From assembly GCF_958298935.1 (NCBI RefSeq), contig NC_084923.1, forward strand, positions 20,188,501-20,252,500: a stretch of 64,000 nt of DNA, read 5' to 3'. Each line of letters opens with the position of its first letter. Within the stretch, counting starts at the first letter, position 1. A program made the position numbers and the translations under genes. Positions 33,870-45,843 of the stretch are shown here, in pieces. Below the pieces are notes generated by a model. That model saw only the letters and a list, made by a program, of their open reading frames with translations, made no database searches and was not told the origin of the DNA. This stretch comes from Phragmites australis. Taxonomy: Eukaryota > Streptophyta > Magnoliopsida > Poales > Poaceae.

Positions 33870-34125
33870 GCTATTTCTTCTTCGAAGCCAGAGGTTTCCT
33901 GCCTTTGATTCGAGGCTCAGCAACACTTCAACTTTTTTTCTTTTAAATCGAGAGGTGTGGTGCCTTTGTTTTAAGGTCTAGCAACACTTTAGCTTTTTCT
34001 TTTTTAAGTCGAGAGGTGCACTGCCTTTGTTTTAAGGTCTAGCAGCACTTCGGCTTTTTCCTTTTTAAGTCGAGAGGTGTGCTGCCTTTGTTTTAATGTC
34101 TAGCAACACTTGGCTTTTTCCTGCG
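33870..34125. repeat. 61-bp tandem array, four copies
   Basis: The core AGAGGTG recurs at 33890, 33951, 34012 and 34073, exactly 61 bp apart. Unit content includes CTGCCTTTGTTTTAAGG and CTAGCAACACTT. It lies just downstream of pol in the element's own orientation. Confidence 0.9.
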
Positions 34126-34518
34126 GGTGTGTACCCATCTTTAAGTCAAAGGATAAGGTGTCAAACACACTTTGACATTTCTTACCTTGACTTTTTTCTG
34201 GCTAGCTTCGATGCGCCTTATTTTGTTGATTGGTGTGCACCCTTCAAGAAAAGGCTTGCATCACTTTGACGATGAATCATGCATGAATTCCATCGAAACA
34301 CATGTTTTCTTGAGGGTAATTTCATATAATCATTTGGGTTTACAAAGGTGGCTGCCTTGTTAAATACCTCACGCGCCAATGAGGGATTCCCCTGTGAGGA
34401 AAAGTGTACAACATATGTACATTGCTTGAACTGAAATGCTAAACTTAAAACTACATAAACGTAAATCTACTACAGGCGCTTCGCCTATTACTACGAAGCC
34501 CCCCTTTGATGTCTTCGA

Positions 34519-35275
34519 TTACACATAATACTTGCAAAGGCTGTCCACATTCCAAGTGTGCAAAAGCTCTTCTCCTTCAAGAGTAGCCAAGTGATAAGAC
34601 CCAGGCCTCTTTGAACTCTTCACCAGAAAAGGTCCATCCCATTTGGCTCGTAGCTTTCCCACAGTTGAAGCATTGGGAAGCCTTCGGAGCACAAGGTCCC
34701 CCAGAGTGAACTCCTTCGGAGACACGTTATTGTCCCTCCATCTTTTTGTTTCCTCTTGGTACTTTCCCAAGTTTTCAATGGCATGCACTTTGATTTGTTC
34801 CAGTGCATATTTTGTTGCTAGCTCTTCGTTCTTAGTTTTCTCAACGGTGATACGAAATGACCTATTTTTACATTCCTCTAGACTCATAGCCTCTGTGCCG
34901 AAGAGTTAGCGAAACGACATGAAACCCGTTGGTCTGGTTGTTTTTGTCCTGAGTGACCACATGTCTTTCAGCAACTCTTGGACCCACTTTCCCTTCGGGA
35001 GACCTTGCAGCCACCTTGCCACACCATCCAAGATGTTGCCATTTACCCTCTCCACAGCTCCACTCAACTGAGGATGGTATACCAAAGCGAAACAAATTTT
35101 GATTCCCATGTCTTCATAAAATTGCTTGAAGCCTTCGCTTTGAAACCGTGTGCCATTGTCGACTGTTACTTCGCGTGGAACGCCGAAGCGATAGATGATG
35201 TTTCTGCCACAAGAAATTTTGAACATTTTTTGATGTGATCTTCACCATTGGAACTGCCTCCACCTATTTCGAGAA
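34519..35275 (-). pseudogene. Gypsy integrase and C-terminal domain
   Basis: The core region 34906-35226 reads TVDNGTRFQSEGFKQFY with the second Asp and YHPQLSGAVERVNGNI with the Glu, the standard gypsy integrase signatures. The part 34519-34887 continues with ELATKYALEQIK, FTLGDLVLRR and AKWDGPFLV, the C-terminal module, ending in a stop at 34519. A frame break near 34890-34905 separates them. No chromodomain is visible, consistent with the Tat group. Confidence 0.85.
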
Positions 35276-36479
35276 GTACTCAACTACCACTACAACATAG
35301 CGAATGTTTCCCAGAGTGGCTAACAATTGTCCTATAATGTCAATCCCCCACCGAGTGAAGGGCCAAATCAGTGGGATAAGCTTTATTGCTGACGAAGGCC
35401 TGCTAGAGTTCTTGGCCATGTACTGACATTTCATGCAGCTTTGTACTATGGCCTATGCATCGAAAATGGCCTTTGGCCAATAGAATCCTTACATGAATAC
35501 TTTTCCAACAAGTGCACGAGTGCCAATGTGTGAGCCACACAACCCTTCATGTAGTTCTTTAAGCAAACTTTGCCCTTCTATTTGGGATATGCATTAAAAC
35601 ATCGGTGAACAAACTCTGATCTTGTACAAATCAGCCCCCACAATCTTATAGTTTCTGGCTCATTGCACCATACGTTTTTTCTCTACTTGGTCTTCAGGCT
35701 CATGATGGCTCCAAAGGTAGGCCAGTATGGAAGATCGCCAATCTTCTCTCTCAACTACGATGACACAACGGGTCACCTATTGTGGGGTCTTCAACAGCTG
35801 ATATCTTTAGATTACGTTAAAAAAACATCTAGAGGCATCAGTAGTTGTTGTGCCACAGCTTTTGCGAGGTCATCGGCTTCTGAATTGTCATTTCTTGAGA
35901 TGATCTTGATAGTTTAACCCTAAAAATGTTTTTCCATGCTTCGCACAGCTGCCATGTATTTAACCAGGTCTGGATCTTTCGTCTGGAATGTTTTGTCTAT
36001 CTGGCATGTGACTACCTAGGAATCTATCTTGACTAGCACCCTCGAGCATCGAGAGCTCATGCCTTACGAAGGCCGAGGATGGTTGTTTCATATTTTGCAA
36101 CATTGTTGGTTGACCGAAAATCGAGTTTGGCCATGCATCGCAATTTAACACCTGAAGGAGAAGATATATTCTGCTGCGGCGCCAGCCCCCGAAGCCCCCC
36201 AAGCTTTGTCACAATATATGATCCACACTGGGTCTAGTGGTACTTCTTCTTGGCATTTGACATGCAGTGTCCAATCTGCCAAATTTTTTGCCAAGGATTG
36301 AATTTTATCACCGTCGACGCAACGAAGGACAACGTAAATGGTGCTATCTCCGTGGTCCATTTTCCAATTCTTCCTGTAGCCTCACTGTTTTACAAAATAT
36401 CAAGAAGGGGGAAGGAGGTCGGTACCATTATCTTGTGTGATGTGAAATAACGCCGAAGCTTTTGCAAAGCCATCACCAC

Positions 36480-37762
36480 TGCTTATGCCATTTTGTCCAT
36501 CTCAGATTAGAACCTCTTCATCCTCGCCAATGCCTCCAAAACATAATACACCAGAAACTGTTGCAATTTTTTGTTGGCTTGCATTTCTTGCACAATTATT
36601 GTGTTTACTGCCGAAGGGGAAACCGCAATGTATAGTAATAACTCAGCATTCAGATTTAGGCTAGTCAACACTGTGAGCTTCATCAAATACTTTTTCAACT
36701 CATCAAAAGCATTCTGCTGCTCTGCACTCCACCTAAATGGTTTGGAGCCTTTGAGAGTTTTGTAGAAGGGCAAGCTCTACTCAGCTGACTTGGCAACGAA
36801 TCGGCTCAGAGCCACCAATCTTCCAGCCAATCATTGTGCCTCTTTCCTATTTTGCGGAGGCCTCATATCAAGTATTACTTGTATATTTTCTTGATTTACT
36901 TCGATGCCCCTTTTTGACACCAAGAATCCTAACAACCTCCCGGAGCACACACTGAATACACACTTTTTTGGATTCAACTTTAAACCCATGCTTTGGAGTT
37001 CGCCGAAAGTCTCCCAAAGGTCATTCGAATGATCATCGTCTTTGATGCTCTTAATGACTATGTCATCGACATATGCAAATACGTTCCTTCCCAACTGTGG
37101 CTGCAGTATAATCTGGACCAATCTGGTGAAGGTGGCCCCAACATTCGAAAGGTCGAAGGCCATTCTTACAAAACAATATATTCAGAAAGAGGTTATGAAC
37201 CTTGTTTTCACCTCATCTTCCCTTGACATCAAAACTTGATGGTATCTCGAGTATGTGTCCAGAAAGCTTAACATTTCATAGCCAGTTGTGGAGTCTACAA
37301 ACTGATCAATGCGTGGCAAAGGGAAGTCATCCTTTAGACATGCTCTATTTAAGTCTATGAAATCAACACATTCTCTATTCTCCACTTGCTATTACTTTTC
37401 TTGACTAATATCGGGTTGGCCAGCCATTCGGAGTGTATTGCTTCGCGTATGACCCTAGCTTTGAGGAATTTTTGCAGCTCAGCCTTTGTTGCATCTTCTC
37501 TTTCTTTTGATGATTTCTGAAGCCTTTGTTTCTTTGTATTTGCCTTCAGATCAACATTCAAAGTGTGTTCAATGATATCTCTGTTGACCCCTTGCAAATC
37601 CTCCAGTGACCATGCAAAGACATATTCATTGTTGCGAAGGAATTCTATCATTCTTTGCTCAGCTTCTTCTATCATTTCAGCTCCTATGACCACATCTCTT
37701 TCTGGTCTATCCTGATACAGTAACACTTTCTTGGTTTGGCCTTCGGGTTTAGCCTTTGGCAC
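36480..37762 (-). pseudogene. Gypsy reverse transcriptase and RNase H
   Basis: 37355-37762 holds the N-terminal linker and start of reverse transcriptase (WLANPILVKKSNSKWRI), 37182-37385 continues (FIDLNRACLKDDFPLPRID), and 36831-37163 contains the catalytic AYVDDIVIKS box. 36507-36773 reads as the RNase H-proximal region (FRWSAEQQNAFDELKKYL). Each junction has a stop or frame change, so no polyprotein could be made. Confidence 0.85.
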
Positions 37763-38069
37763 TTGCTGTGTTTGCTGTACATTTTCGACTTATAAAGGCT
37801 TCGACAAAGGTTCTATCACAACAGGAATGTTGTTCAGCTCGGAGTAGTTCCCACTTCAATTATGTGCGCCATTTTCTGATCTCCAAACACCGAGATGATG
37901 CCTTCGGGGCTGGGCATTTTCATGCACAAATAATCATGGTGTGGTATCACCCCAAACTTGTTTAGCACCCCTATTCCGAAGATGGCATTATATGGGTAGG
38001 GTATATCGACAACATCAAAGAAAATACTTTTTTATCCAAAAGTTTAAACCTTAACCAAAAGAGACCGCT

Positions 38070-38330
38070 ATTTTGACCTTGCCCAAAGCAGTGATTGCTT
38101 TGCCATCAAAACCCAGCAACGGAGATCCAGCCTGCTATAAAACACTTTACTGCAAACCCATCCTATCGAAGGCATCAGTAAAGATGATACCTGCCGAACT
38201 GCCGCCGTGTATCAGGATCCTGTGGACTTTGTTTCCTGAAATGTTAGCTACAATGACGAAGGCATCTGTATGTGGGTATTCTAGGACCCTCATGTCCTCC
38301 TGCGAGAAGGTGATGGGGACATGAGATCAC
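38070..38330 (-). pseudogene. Gypsy protease with altered active site
   Basis: The minus strand reads [19 protein letters not shown] near 38170-38230. Relatives have Asp where this copy has His (codon at 38207-38209), so the catalytic aspartate is lost. A later stretch near 37900-38000 (YHTMI region) is the usual sequence between protease and reverse transcriptase. Confidence 0.65.
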
Positions 38331-38979
38331 TTCAAATGAATGAAGACATGGCTTATGTCGACATGGTTAACCCTTCGGACATATTCTTTTCGTTGTCTCT
38401 TGGACTCAATTTCCTTATTAGAGCCACTAGTAATTGCCAACACCATGTTCAATCCATGTGTTAGTGTGTTTACCGACCTGCTGGTTTCTAGGAGAGCTTC
38501 AATTGTAGGCCTTGGTGGAGGGGGTGGAAGCAATTCTTCAACAACCGCTGCTTGGGTATAGGTCTGATCTGTTAAAGCCGAAGGTGCTGGAATATACAGC
38601 TGCGTCGAAGCAATTGGACGCCACTGAGAAGCAAATGTGGAAGGGTTTGGCCCGTGAGCTAGCCCTGACCCTATTGAAATTGCCACTCGTTGAAAGGTCT
38701 ATATGGTGCAGCGTGATGCACCACTCTTGCAGGGTCGAAGGGTTGCTTCCCTAGGCCTTCCTTCATGGCTACAACATGTGTATATTGTACTTGGGTCACG
38801 CAGTGCTCATCCTCCTTGGTCACCTCAACCTCCATAGCCTCTATCGCTTCGGCTGCCACAACCTCCACCACCTTGGGCTTTGACGACCTCTTGCCAGACA
38901 TCCTCAGGCCTGGATTCTATCTGGTTGATTTCTTTCTGCTTTGAAGTATATCCAAATGCATCACTTTTCTATGAATGCT

Positions 38980-39660
38980 TGTGCCTGTCTTTCGATTGGC
39001 CACCATTTCCTTCCTTGCTAGAGGGAGAGGGCTTCGACGCTTTAACATTACCATTTTGCTTTTCCTTCGCTAATGGTTTACTTTGGATCTTGCATACTCC
39101 TCCATTTTGTTGAAGAGTTCCTGGACGCTCTCCGACCTCTTGCGTGTTAGCTTTGCTGATGGTCTACTTCAAATCTTACATACTCCTCCATTTTTTTGAA
39201 GAGTTCCTAGACAATCTCCAGCCTCTTGCGTGTTAGCTTTGCTGCTAGCAACCCTCCTCTGATGCCCTGGATAGTGGCATCAATGATTGTGTCCTCACTC
39301 TCCCTTCGCTTGATAGTGCACATGTACAAAATGATTCATGTAGTCTTTGAGTGGCTCAGTCGGCTGCTGCTTGACTGTGAAGAGGTCACCGGCTGTGACT
39401 TTTTCTGCATGATTGCCTTGGAAATTACAGAAAAGAGCATCACACAACTACTCCCAAGCGCCAGAGGTAAGGCTGAGTACCAAGATCCTGCTATTCCTTT
39501 TACTGCCAGCACGAAGGCCTCCACCAGTAGATTCGACTACTACCTTGAAGCTCATGACGAACTCCCTTAGAACTGATTCTTCATCAAACATCACCACTCT
39601 CGGCATTTTGAAACCCAAAAGCCAAGGCTAGTTCTGCAAGCCAGAGGAGAGCAGGGAGTC
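38980..39660 (-). pseudogene. Gypsy gag fragment
   Basis: Minus-strand pieces read VKGIAGSWYSALPLA (39336-39524), then in another frame DLFTVKQQPTEPLKDYM, CTIKRRESEDTIIDAT and an RGGLLAAKLTRKR block. These are typical retrotransposon Gag motifs of the Tat group. Frameshifts separate the pieces. A direct duplication of about 70 bp (about 39090-39240, repeating TACTCCTCCATTTT) lies within. Confidence 0.7.
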
Positions 39661-40335
39661 TCGATCGCCTGCGCGTGACTTGTGCAGAAGATCTTACACA
39701 ACCCGTGTTACAAACATTGAGGAACGAGTGATGGTGTATCGTGTCTCATCGCCCTCGCGCTGCAGTATGTTAATTTGGCCTTGCAATTGTCCCAGCGTTC
39801 TTCTAGCTTCATCAGCTCATCGACGGTATTCAGCTGCCTTTTGACTCACTGACAACCTCTCTAGCATACACTTCTTTTGTGCTATTTTCCATTCTAGGTC
39901 TTCAGCTTCTAGCCATGCAATTCTTTCTACTTAGGTTTCTTCTTCTTCATCATCTTTATAGTCCTCAAGATGATCGAAGTCTTCATGCTCTTTAAAACAA
40001 GGGGCCTTTTCCTTTGCTACTGCCGAAGCTTCGAAACGAGCGCGAAGCATGTTTTCTATCCTTCGCATCGAAGCATTTGCATCTTCCTGGTGAGCTAGCT
40101 ATTCGCAAACTCGACCATCCTCATGGCTCAGCACGGCCACGCCATTTTGTTCTTCTTGGCCCTCTTTGACTAGCTCAGTCGAAGTGGTGATCAGCTCTAC
40201 CGCGGCCAGAGGGGCAGTTGTGGTTGCATCTCCCAAAAGCTTTGTGTCTGTTGTGTTGCTGATGTATCAATGCCCTTCGGTATATTTTTTGGTGGCATGG
40301 CTTTGGAATGTGTCGGTCCCCACAGAGGCACCAAC

Positions 40336-40913
40336 TGTTGGGAACTACTATTGCCCAACAAAGTGATGGACCTTTGGACCTCAGAGAGATCCGAAGGTTA
40401 CAGGGGAAGATACACAAAGTGAGGAATCCTTTCTCGGAATTATCTCACTTGTCCTTTGATGGAATTAATGTCATTTGTCCTGACACCTTATTTATAGGTT
40501 ATAACCAATCGTTCACTATTACAATTTATGAGATTACCCCTCTAACTACCACATTCCTGACATATTCACGGGTAATATAGTACTATTCTAAGTATGTCTA
40601 TATTATTTACAATCTTGCCCTTCATGGTCTTTGGTCACTAGCAACGGTCCTCCCTTCGCTTGGACTCCCGAAGGCCGCCGCGATTCCGAGCGAAGTCCTT
40701 CGATTGATCTTCGAAGGCCTAATGAAGGCTTCGCCCATCCCAGCTGTTGGAACCGCCTCTGCGGCCTCGAGTTTCCGAAGGGTACCTTCGGCTTGACAAA
40801 AGGTTCTTGCAACACGACAGATCCATAGCAACTATAAGCTTTGTTAGTTTGCGGTGGCCATAGAGATATTCGACTCAAAATCTATAGGGGGCCTGTGAGA
40901 CTATTCCCCAATA
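40336..40913 (-). repeat. 5' LTR of Grande-like element
   Basis: On the minus strand it starts with a mutated terminus (TATTGGGG in place of TGTTGGGG, 40913) and ends CCCAACA (40336). Immediately after it on the minus strand is TTGGTGCCTCTGTGGGGA, a candidate tRNA primer site. A local duplication of about 30 bp (GGAATTA...TTGTCC, about 40436-40480) explains part of the length difference from the other LTR. Confidence 0.85.
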
Positions 40914-41571
40914 GACGATATACTATAGCACACTCTGATGTCGCATGTCAGGCCACACCAATCTCATTACCTCTACTCTCTCTCTCCATTCCCTTTTCTC
41001 TTCCCCCTTTCATCCATCAGCTACAATAGGCAACACCAGTGAGAGTCGGCTTCCATGGCGACACGTGAGAGGGTAGAGAAGAGAGAGTGGCTGCCATCGG
41101 CGTAAGGAGCTGGGATCTCACCAAATCTGACCATCGACAATGTGAATGTGAGTAGGGGTGTGTGGGGGAAGCGGACGAGTGCACATTCAGCATGGTGCTA
41201 GTGGTGCTGGTCAAGGGGAAGGCCACGACAATGTAATGAGATGTTGCGAAGCTGGTGCGGTGTAAGAACTGCGGCGAGGTGCGGATCGTGCTCGGCGTCC
41301 ATGGCAAGGCCGATGCGGCCTAGGTGCAGGACCTCACCGCGAGGCTGCTCGAGCAGTGAGGGATGAGGTTGACGGCCAGCACAGGAGGCGAGGTGGAGGT
41401 TGGCGATCGACATGGGAGGTGGGAAGGCGAGGTAGAGGATGACAAGGGCGTCACACGACGGGAAGGACGACGTCAGAGAGGGACGAGAGGGAGGAGAGAT
41501 GATGGAGGAGAACAATGGGATGTTAAAAATTCTTACATGTGGGCACACATCTACTTGTGAAGTTGTACTAT

Positions 41572-41871
41572 GGGCATGTTTGTTTCAGTCTGTTTCTGGC
41601 TTCTGCTTTTGTCAGAAGCACAGAAGGCAGAATCCCAAACAAACAAGTTTGCTAAAAAGTAGTTTTTAGAAAAACCAGAAGTTTGCTTCTGAGAAAATGA
41701 ACTAGAAATTGAGAAGCTAGCTGAGAGTAGTTTTTCTAAGAAGTAGTGTGCTAAGAAGCAATCAAATGTTATAAAAGATAACAGCTAAAATTTAAAAACA
41801 ACTTTTCAACGAAGTCAAAAACATAACTTTTTAAAATAAATAAAAAATAGAAGCTCAAACAAACCGACCTA
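41572..41871. mobile_element. MITE with GGGCATGTTTGTTT-type ends
   Basis: About 300 bp starting GGGCATGTTTGTTTCAG; the right end read in reverse is TAGGTCGGTTTGTTTGAGC. It is AT-rich, non-coding and full of AAGCTT/AGAAGC words, as in common grass MITEs. Target duplication is not clear. Confidence 0.6.
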
Positions 41872-41955
41872 AGTTAAATAATTGAAGATATTAGCTATTG
41901 TGTGAGCTATAGATGACATGGACATTACTTGAACTAGCAGCTGTTGGAGACGCCC

Positions 41956-42426
41956 ATATAGGTTTTCGTAAGTAAAGTTCAGGTAGAGCGTAGAGGCACG
42001 CCCATGCACTAGGAACGACCTTTCTGGTTAGGTGTGAACATGACCTTTTGTTTATGAGGGTGAATGCAAACAGCTGAAAGGTCATCTTGACGTACTTGAC
42101 CGTGCAACAACATAGCAAGCTGACCATCTGACGCTAGCAATGATACCACTCTCTGTTACATCTCTGCAAAGAACGCACCGTTTGGAACAGGTGGAAGTTG
42201 ACTGACAGTGTAGATAAATAGTAAACCATGGATCTTAGCAATATGAGATTAGAGTCACGGATACTCTCTTATCAAATCGTGCATCGAAAAATAGATATTT
42301 ATACAGATTCAAATTTTTTGAAGGATAATAGTCTTACATCATACATTTTTTATTGGTCTTCGAGATAGAGTACAAGAGGGTTACAGTTAGTCTAGATGAG
42401 ATCTAAACATACTTGAGGGTTTCTCG
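41956..42426. other. Intergenic stretch, no gene seen
   Basis: No open frame with recognisable content and no repeat structure that I can place. Confidence 0.4.
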
Positions 42427-42754
42427 TGTGTAGTCTTGGTGAGATGTTAATATAGATCATGATTGCAGAAGGCTTGAGGCTTGTGGAGTGCTTGTGACTT
42501 CTGGTTGGCCTGTTGTGAATTGACTTGTCCTTCGTAGGATCCTCTGTCTCCGTATATATATATAGGGGTTATCGTGTGGCCTCTAGACTCTGTGTAGTCT
42601 CGATGAGATGTTAACGTAGATCATGATTGCAGAAGGTTTGAGTCTTACGGAGTGCTTGTGACTTCTGGTTGGCCTATTGTGAATTGACTTTTTCTCTGTA
42701 GGATTCCCTGTCTCTGTGTATATACAGGGGTTACCGTGTAACCTCTGAACTCCT
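42427..42754. repeat. 164-bp tandem duplication
   Basis: Two adjacent copies (about 42427-42590 and 42591-42754) share GAGATGTTAA and GTGCTTGTGACTTCTGG and differ at scattered sites and in a small TA run. The period is 164 bp. No coding signal. Confidence 0.85.
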
Positions 42755-42887
42755 TTTTAAATAGGATTATGTTATCCTTAAAGATAGACTTCCTGTTTTA
42801 CAGTATACACCAGAACTTGCGAGTAGTTCCAAACATTTAAGATTTTCTTTACCAGACACAAACGTATACTCCGAGAATATAGAAAAC

Positions 42888-42891
<4 letters not shown>

Positions 42892-42939
<48 letters not shown>
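42892..42939. repeat. TA microsatellite
   Basis: About 24 uninterrupted TA dinucleotides. Confidence 0.95.
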
Positions 42940-42942
<3 letters not shown>

Positions 42943-43204
42943 AATTATATATATTAATTTTATACTACCTATCATCAGATAGACTTTTAAGATGTACGCA
43001 TATGTACATGATCAGTTCAGAGAGGAATAATACAACTATGAACACGTGCAACCCTACAACATATAGTGCTAAACTTGCGTGTTGTTGGCGGTTTTAATTA
43101 CCTCATATGTCCGTATCATAGTAGCTACGCTAGCACTTGCCACTATTGCAGGATGAATCATTTGTGTCTTCTTTTTCACTTTCAGTTCACAAACTTCAAT
43201 GACC

Positions 43205-43380
43205 GATCAATCAATGAGTCGTTAAGAACTAGCAGTGATATAGTATTATCGATTGGTGTCATGCACTGACAGTGATATTTTTTTTTTATCACTATCGATT
43301 TGTAACACGAACTGGTAGTGATACAACACTATTGATTAAGGCTATGGACCGACAGTTATATTTCTTTATCACTGCCGGCA
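43205..43380. repeat. CACTA-type subterminal repeats
   Basis: Alternating orientations of CAGTGATAT and TATCACT-type words resemble the subterminal repeats of grass CACTA transposons. No transposase and no clear CACTA terminus are attached. Confidence 0.5.
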
Positions 43381-44340
43381 GGGACGGAAACAGGATGGGA
43401 CTAAAGGAGGGGTCAAGAAAAGACAAATTTGAATCGGTTCTAAAAGCTATTGAATTTATCCTCATAAAAATACATAATTTTCTCTTAATATTGGCTAATC
43501 TCTTTTCTATTTTTTAGAAGAACAAAATACAGGTCTTGAAGTCTTCCATGATCATATTAAAACATTTTTTTATTTATACATAAATTCACCTACAATAACA
43601 AATACATACCCTTTTATATAATGAATAATCTATCTATTCAACATCATGATATTGTATTTGCTAGTTCGATACGAGCCTACCATAAATTTGCTAAAAATAT
43701 CTCTATAACTGAAAATAACTAAAGCTAGCTTAGATCAATAAAAAAGTAAAGTAATAGAACATGAATTATGATTATTAAGGACAAATGATTTAAATTTAGT
43801 AAAGTTTGGTAAGAAAAAAATGCTTCATTACTATACGTAGTAAATTAATTATACTTGGTGATATCTAATATCTGAAATATGTTAAAAAAGACATTTAATA
43901 CTTGAAATATAGATAATAGATAAAAATAAGTTTATATGTCAATGAGCTCTTTTTCCTTTGTTTTCATAGGTTATGCAAAATAAATTTATCTTTTAGTATA
44001 AATTTGTAAGAATATCTTGATCTTTAATTAATTATGGGATTCTTTTGAGAAATAAATAATAACACAATTTCATCGATGGTTATAATTGAAATATAAAATA
44101 TTTTTTCATCCAAATTTGTACAAATATTTTATAAATTACTGAATATCTCATCCAAAGGATCATATTTGATAGGTGACACCAACTGCTTTAGATAAAATGG
44201 GCATAACTTTTGCATACGAACTCCGATTTTGACATTTTTTGACTTTACGGACATATATAGGAAAAGTTATATCCGTTTCCCCCGACTTTGTCGGGTTCAG
44301 CAAATTTTTGAGGCCAAAATTTGCTTGAAAAATTGATTCT
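43381..44340. other. AT-rich stretch, no gene seen
   Basis: AT-rich sequence without recognisable coding content; the part near 44160-44340 has the style of transposon internal sequence. Nothing firm. Confidence 0.35.
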
Positions 44341-44369
44341 CGCCACCTAAACTTTGTACTGTTTTCGGA

Positions 44370-44770
44370 ACATGTGTCATCAGTAACAGGTCATAACATG
44401 AGCAATCACTTGTGTATTATCATCAGTAGTGGGTTATAACATCACTCATTACTTATAACTGATCTAAGAATACCCATCACTGATGACAAGTCATAAGTGA
44501 CAGGTAGTAACATGACCTGTCACTGATGACTGACTTAGGATAAACCGTCACTGATGAGTTAATTATTAGTGACAGGTCATAATTTGATCCGTCACTAATG
44601 TCATTAATGATAAATAACTTTATGATTCGTAACTGATGTCTTGCCATAAATGATGAGTTATGGTCTGATCCCAAAATAAAGTTACATAATTAACGGATCG
44701 TTACAGGATCTGTCACTAAATATTCTTAAGTTATGTACTGTACGCTTTATATGTTTTTTACGTAGTGTGT
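44370..44770. repeat. CACTA-type end with GTCACTGATGA repeats
   Basis: Many direct and inverted copies of CATCACTGATGAC/GTCACTGATGA-type words lead to TTTTTTACGTAGTG (about 44755-44768), which on the minus strand reads CACTACGTAAAAAA, a plausible CACTA terminus. The opposite end was not found. Confidence 0.5.
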
Positions 44771-45843
44771 CTAGGTGGTAATTGGAATAAATCTCTATTA
44801 TAGGCTTGTTTGGACAAGCTTTATCTAGATTAGAGATACGTTTTTGTCTCTGTAGGGGTTCACCAAACATAAATGTAATCTCCTGTCTAGGTGATAATCG
44901 GAATGACTATCTGTTTTAGGTGGAAATTGGAATATTCTCTTCTGTTAACTAGCATCGGTTTTACCAATTTTCAGTCACTTAAAGTTATACAATGCTTAAT
45001 TAACCTAAAATTTTGGTGCCAAATATATGTGCAATTCTAATAAATCTTTATAGGAACTAGCCCAATAGCTGGCGCGATTGCCCGGCTAGTTTTGAGAAAT
45101 AATTTGCATTCCCTATGCAAATATAATGCATCCATCTACAATACCAAAATGATCGCAATGCAATTCTAATGCTTAGGCTGAAAATATAGTTGTATTCTTA
45201 GTGGTGTATAGCTACACAGATCTTCTTCTTCTTTTTCTCTCATTGTCCAACTGCAATTAACGCCTATATTTTTCCTTTTCGATCAACCAACGAGAAATTT
45301 ATTGGGGTTTTCTATTATCTTTCTAAATTAAGGTTTCATGTCGATTCTTTTTTCATATATACAGGAACTCAGAGATAGTTCTTGCATCAAATCCCAGATG
45401 ACAACTTACTTACAATCTAACTTCTCCAACTAAATATGCAAAATTGATCCATTAAAATTTTCTCCTAACTAAGCACTGGATTAAGAAGAAAGAGCTTCAA
45501 AAGAAGTGTCCATCCAATGATCCAAGTGACTTTTGGTCCATCCCAATGCATCCAGTTTGTTGCAGTTTGCTAGAAACATACTTGATGCTTCAATAATGGC
45601 CGGATGTTTTTCTTTAGATTTTCTAGGGTATGCTTTTATTTTTCTTTTCCCTAACTTAAGAATTTCTCTTAGCTAGCGTTAGCGACTGTGGAGGGTAAGT
45701 CATCTCCTTTTATTATATAATAGATTTTTAATACTATTTGTTTATGCATTTTTAGGGGTTTACCTACATTTACATATTAAGTTTTATCTTGATTAGAGAT
45801 TCTTTTGTCTTTGTATTGGTACGGGTTCGGTTCACTTAACATA
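44771..45843. other. AT-rich intergenic stretch with short dispersed motif
   Basis: A word near TAGGTGGTAATTGGAATA recurs in variants at about 44771, 44887, 44918 and again about 46370. No gene. Confidence 0.35.

Larger units (their letters stand above)
27876..40913 (-). mobile_element. Grande-like Ty3/gypsy retrotransposon (Tat type), old
   Basis: Direct repeats of about 599 bp (27876-28474) and 578 bp (40336-40913) bound about 13.0 kb. On the minus strand the order is LTR, gag (39.6-39.1 kb), protease (about 38.2), reverse transcriptase (37.8-36.8), RNase H (36.8-36.5), integrase (35.3-34.5), a tandem-repeat zone, an antisense gene (28.9-32.4 kb, plus strand) and LTR. Size, LTR length and an antisense gene between pol and the 3' LTR match maize Grande. 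The LTRs differ at roughly one base in seven over the first 90 aligned bases, so the copy is old. All coding parts are interrupted. Confidence 0.85.
27775..41955. mobile_element. Candidate TIR DNA element hosting the gypsy element
   Basis: The left end GGGCATCTCCAA (27775) and right end, read on the minus strand, GGGCGTCTCCAACAG (41955) are inverted matches of a terminal phrase common in grass DNA transposons. Without the gypsy insertion (27876-40913) and a MITE (41572-41871) the element would be under 1 kb. Its right part (about 41250-41350) contains a coding-like stretch, KLVRCKNCGEVRIVLGVHG, possibly captured from a host gene. No clear target duplication was found, so pairing of the ends is inferred. 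Confidence 0.4.

Noticed and set aside
38327..38686. 119-codon minus frame treated as separate gene
   Set aside because: It lies between gypsy gag and protease and is best seen as part of the decayed polyprotein linker.
27871..40918. Target-site duplication for the Grande-like element
   Set aside because: The flanks GGTGA and GACGA match at only three of five positions, so I do not claim it.
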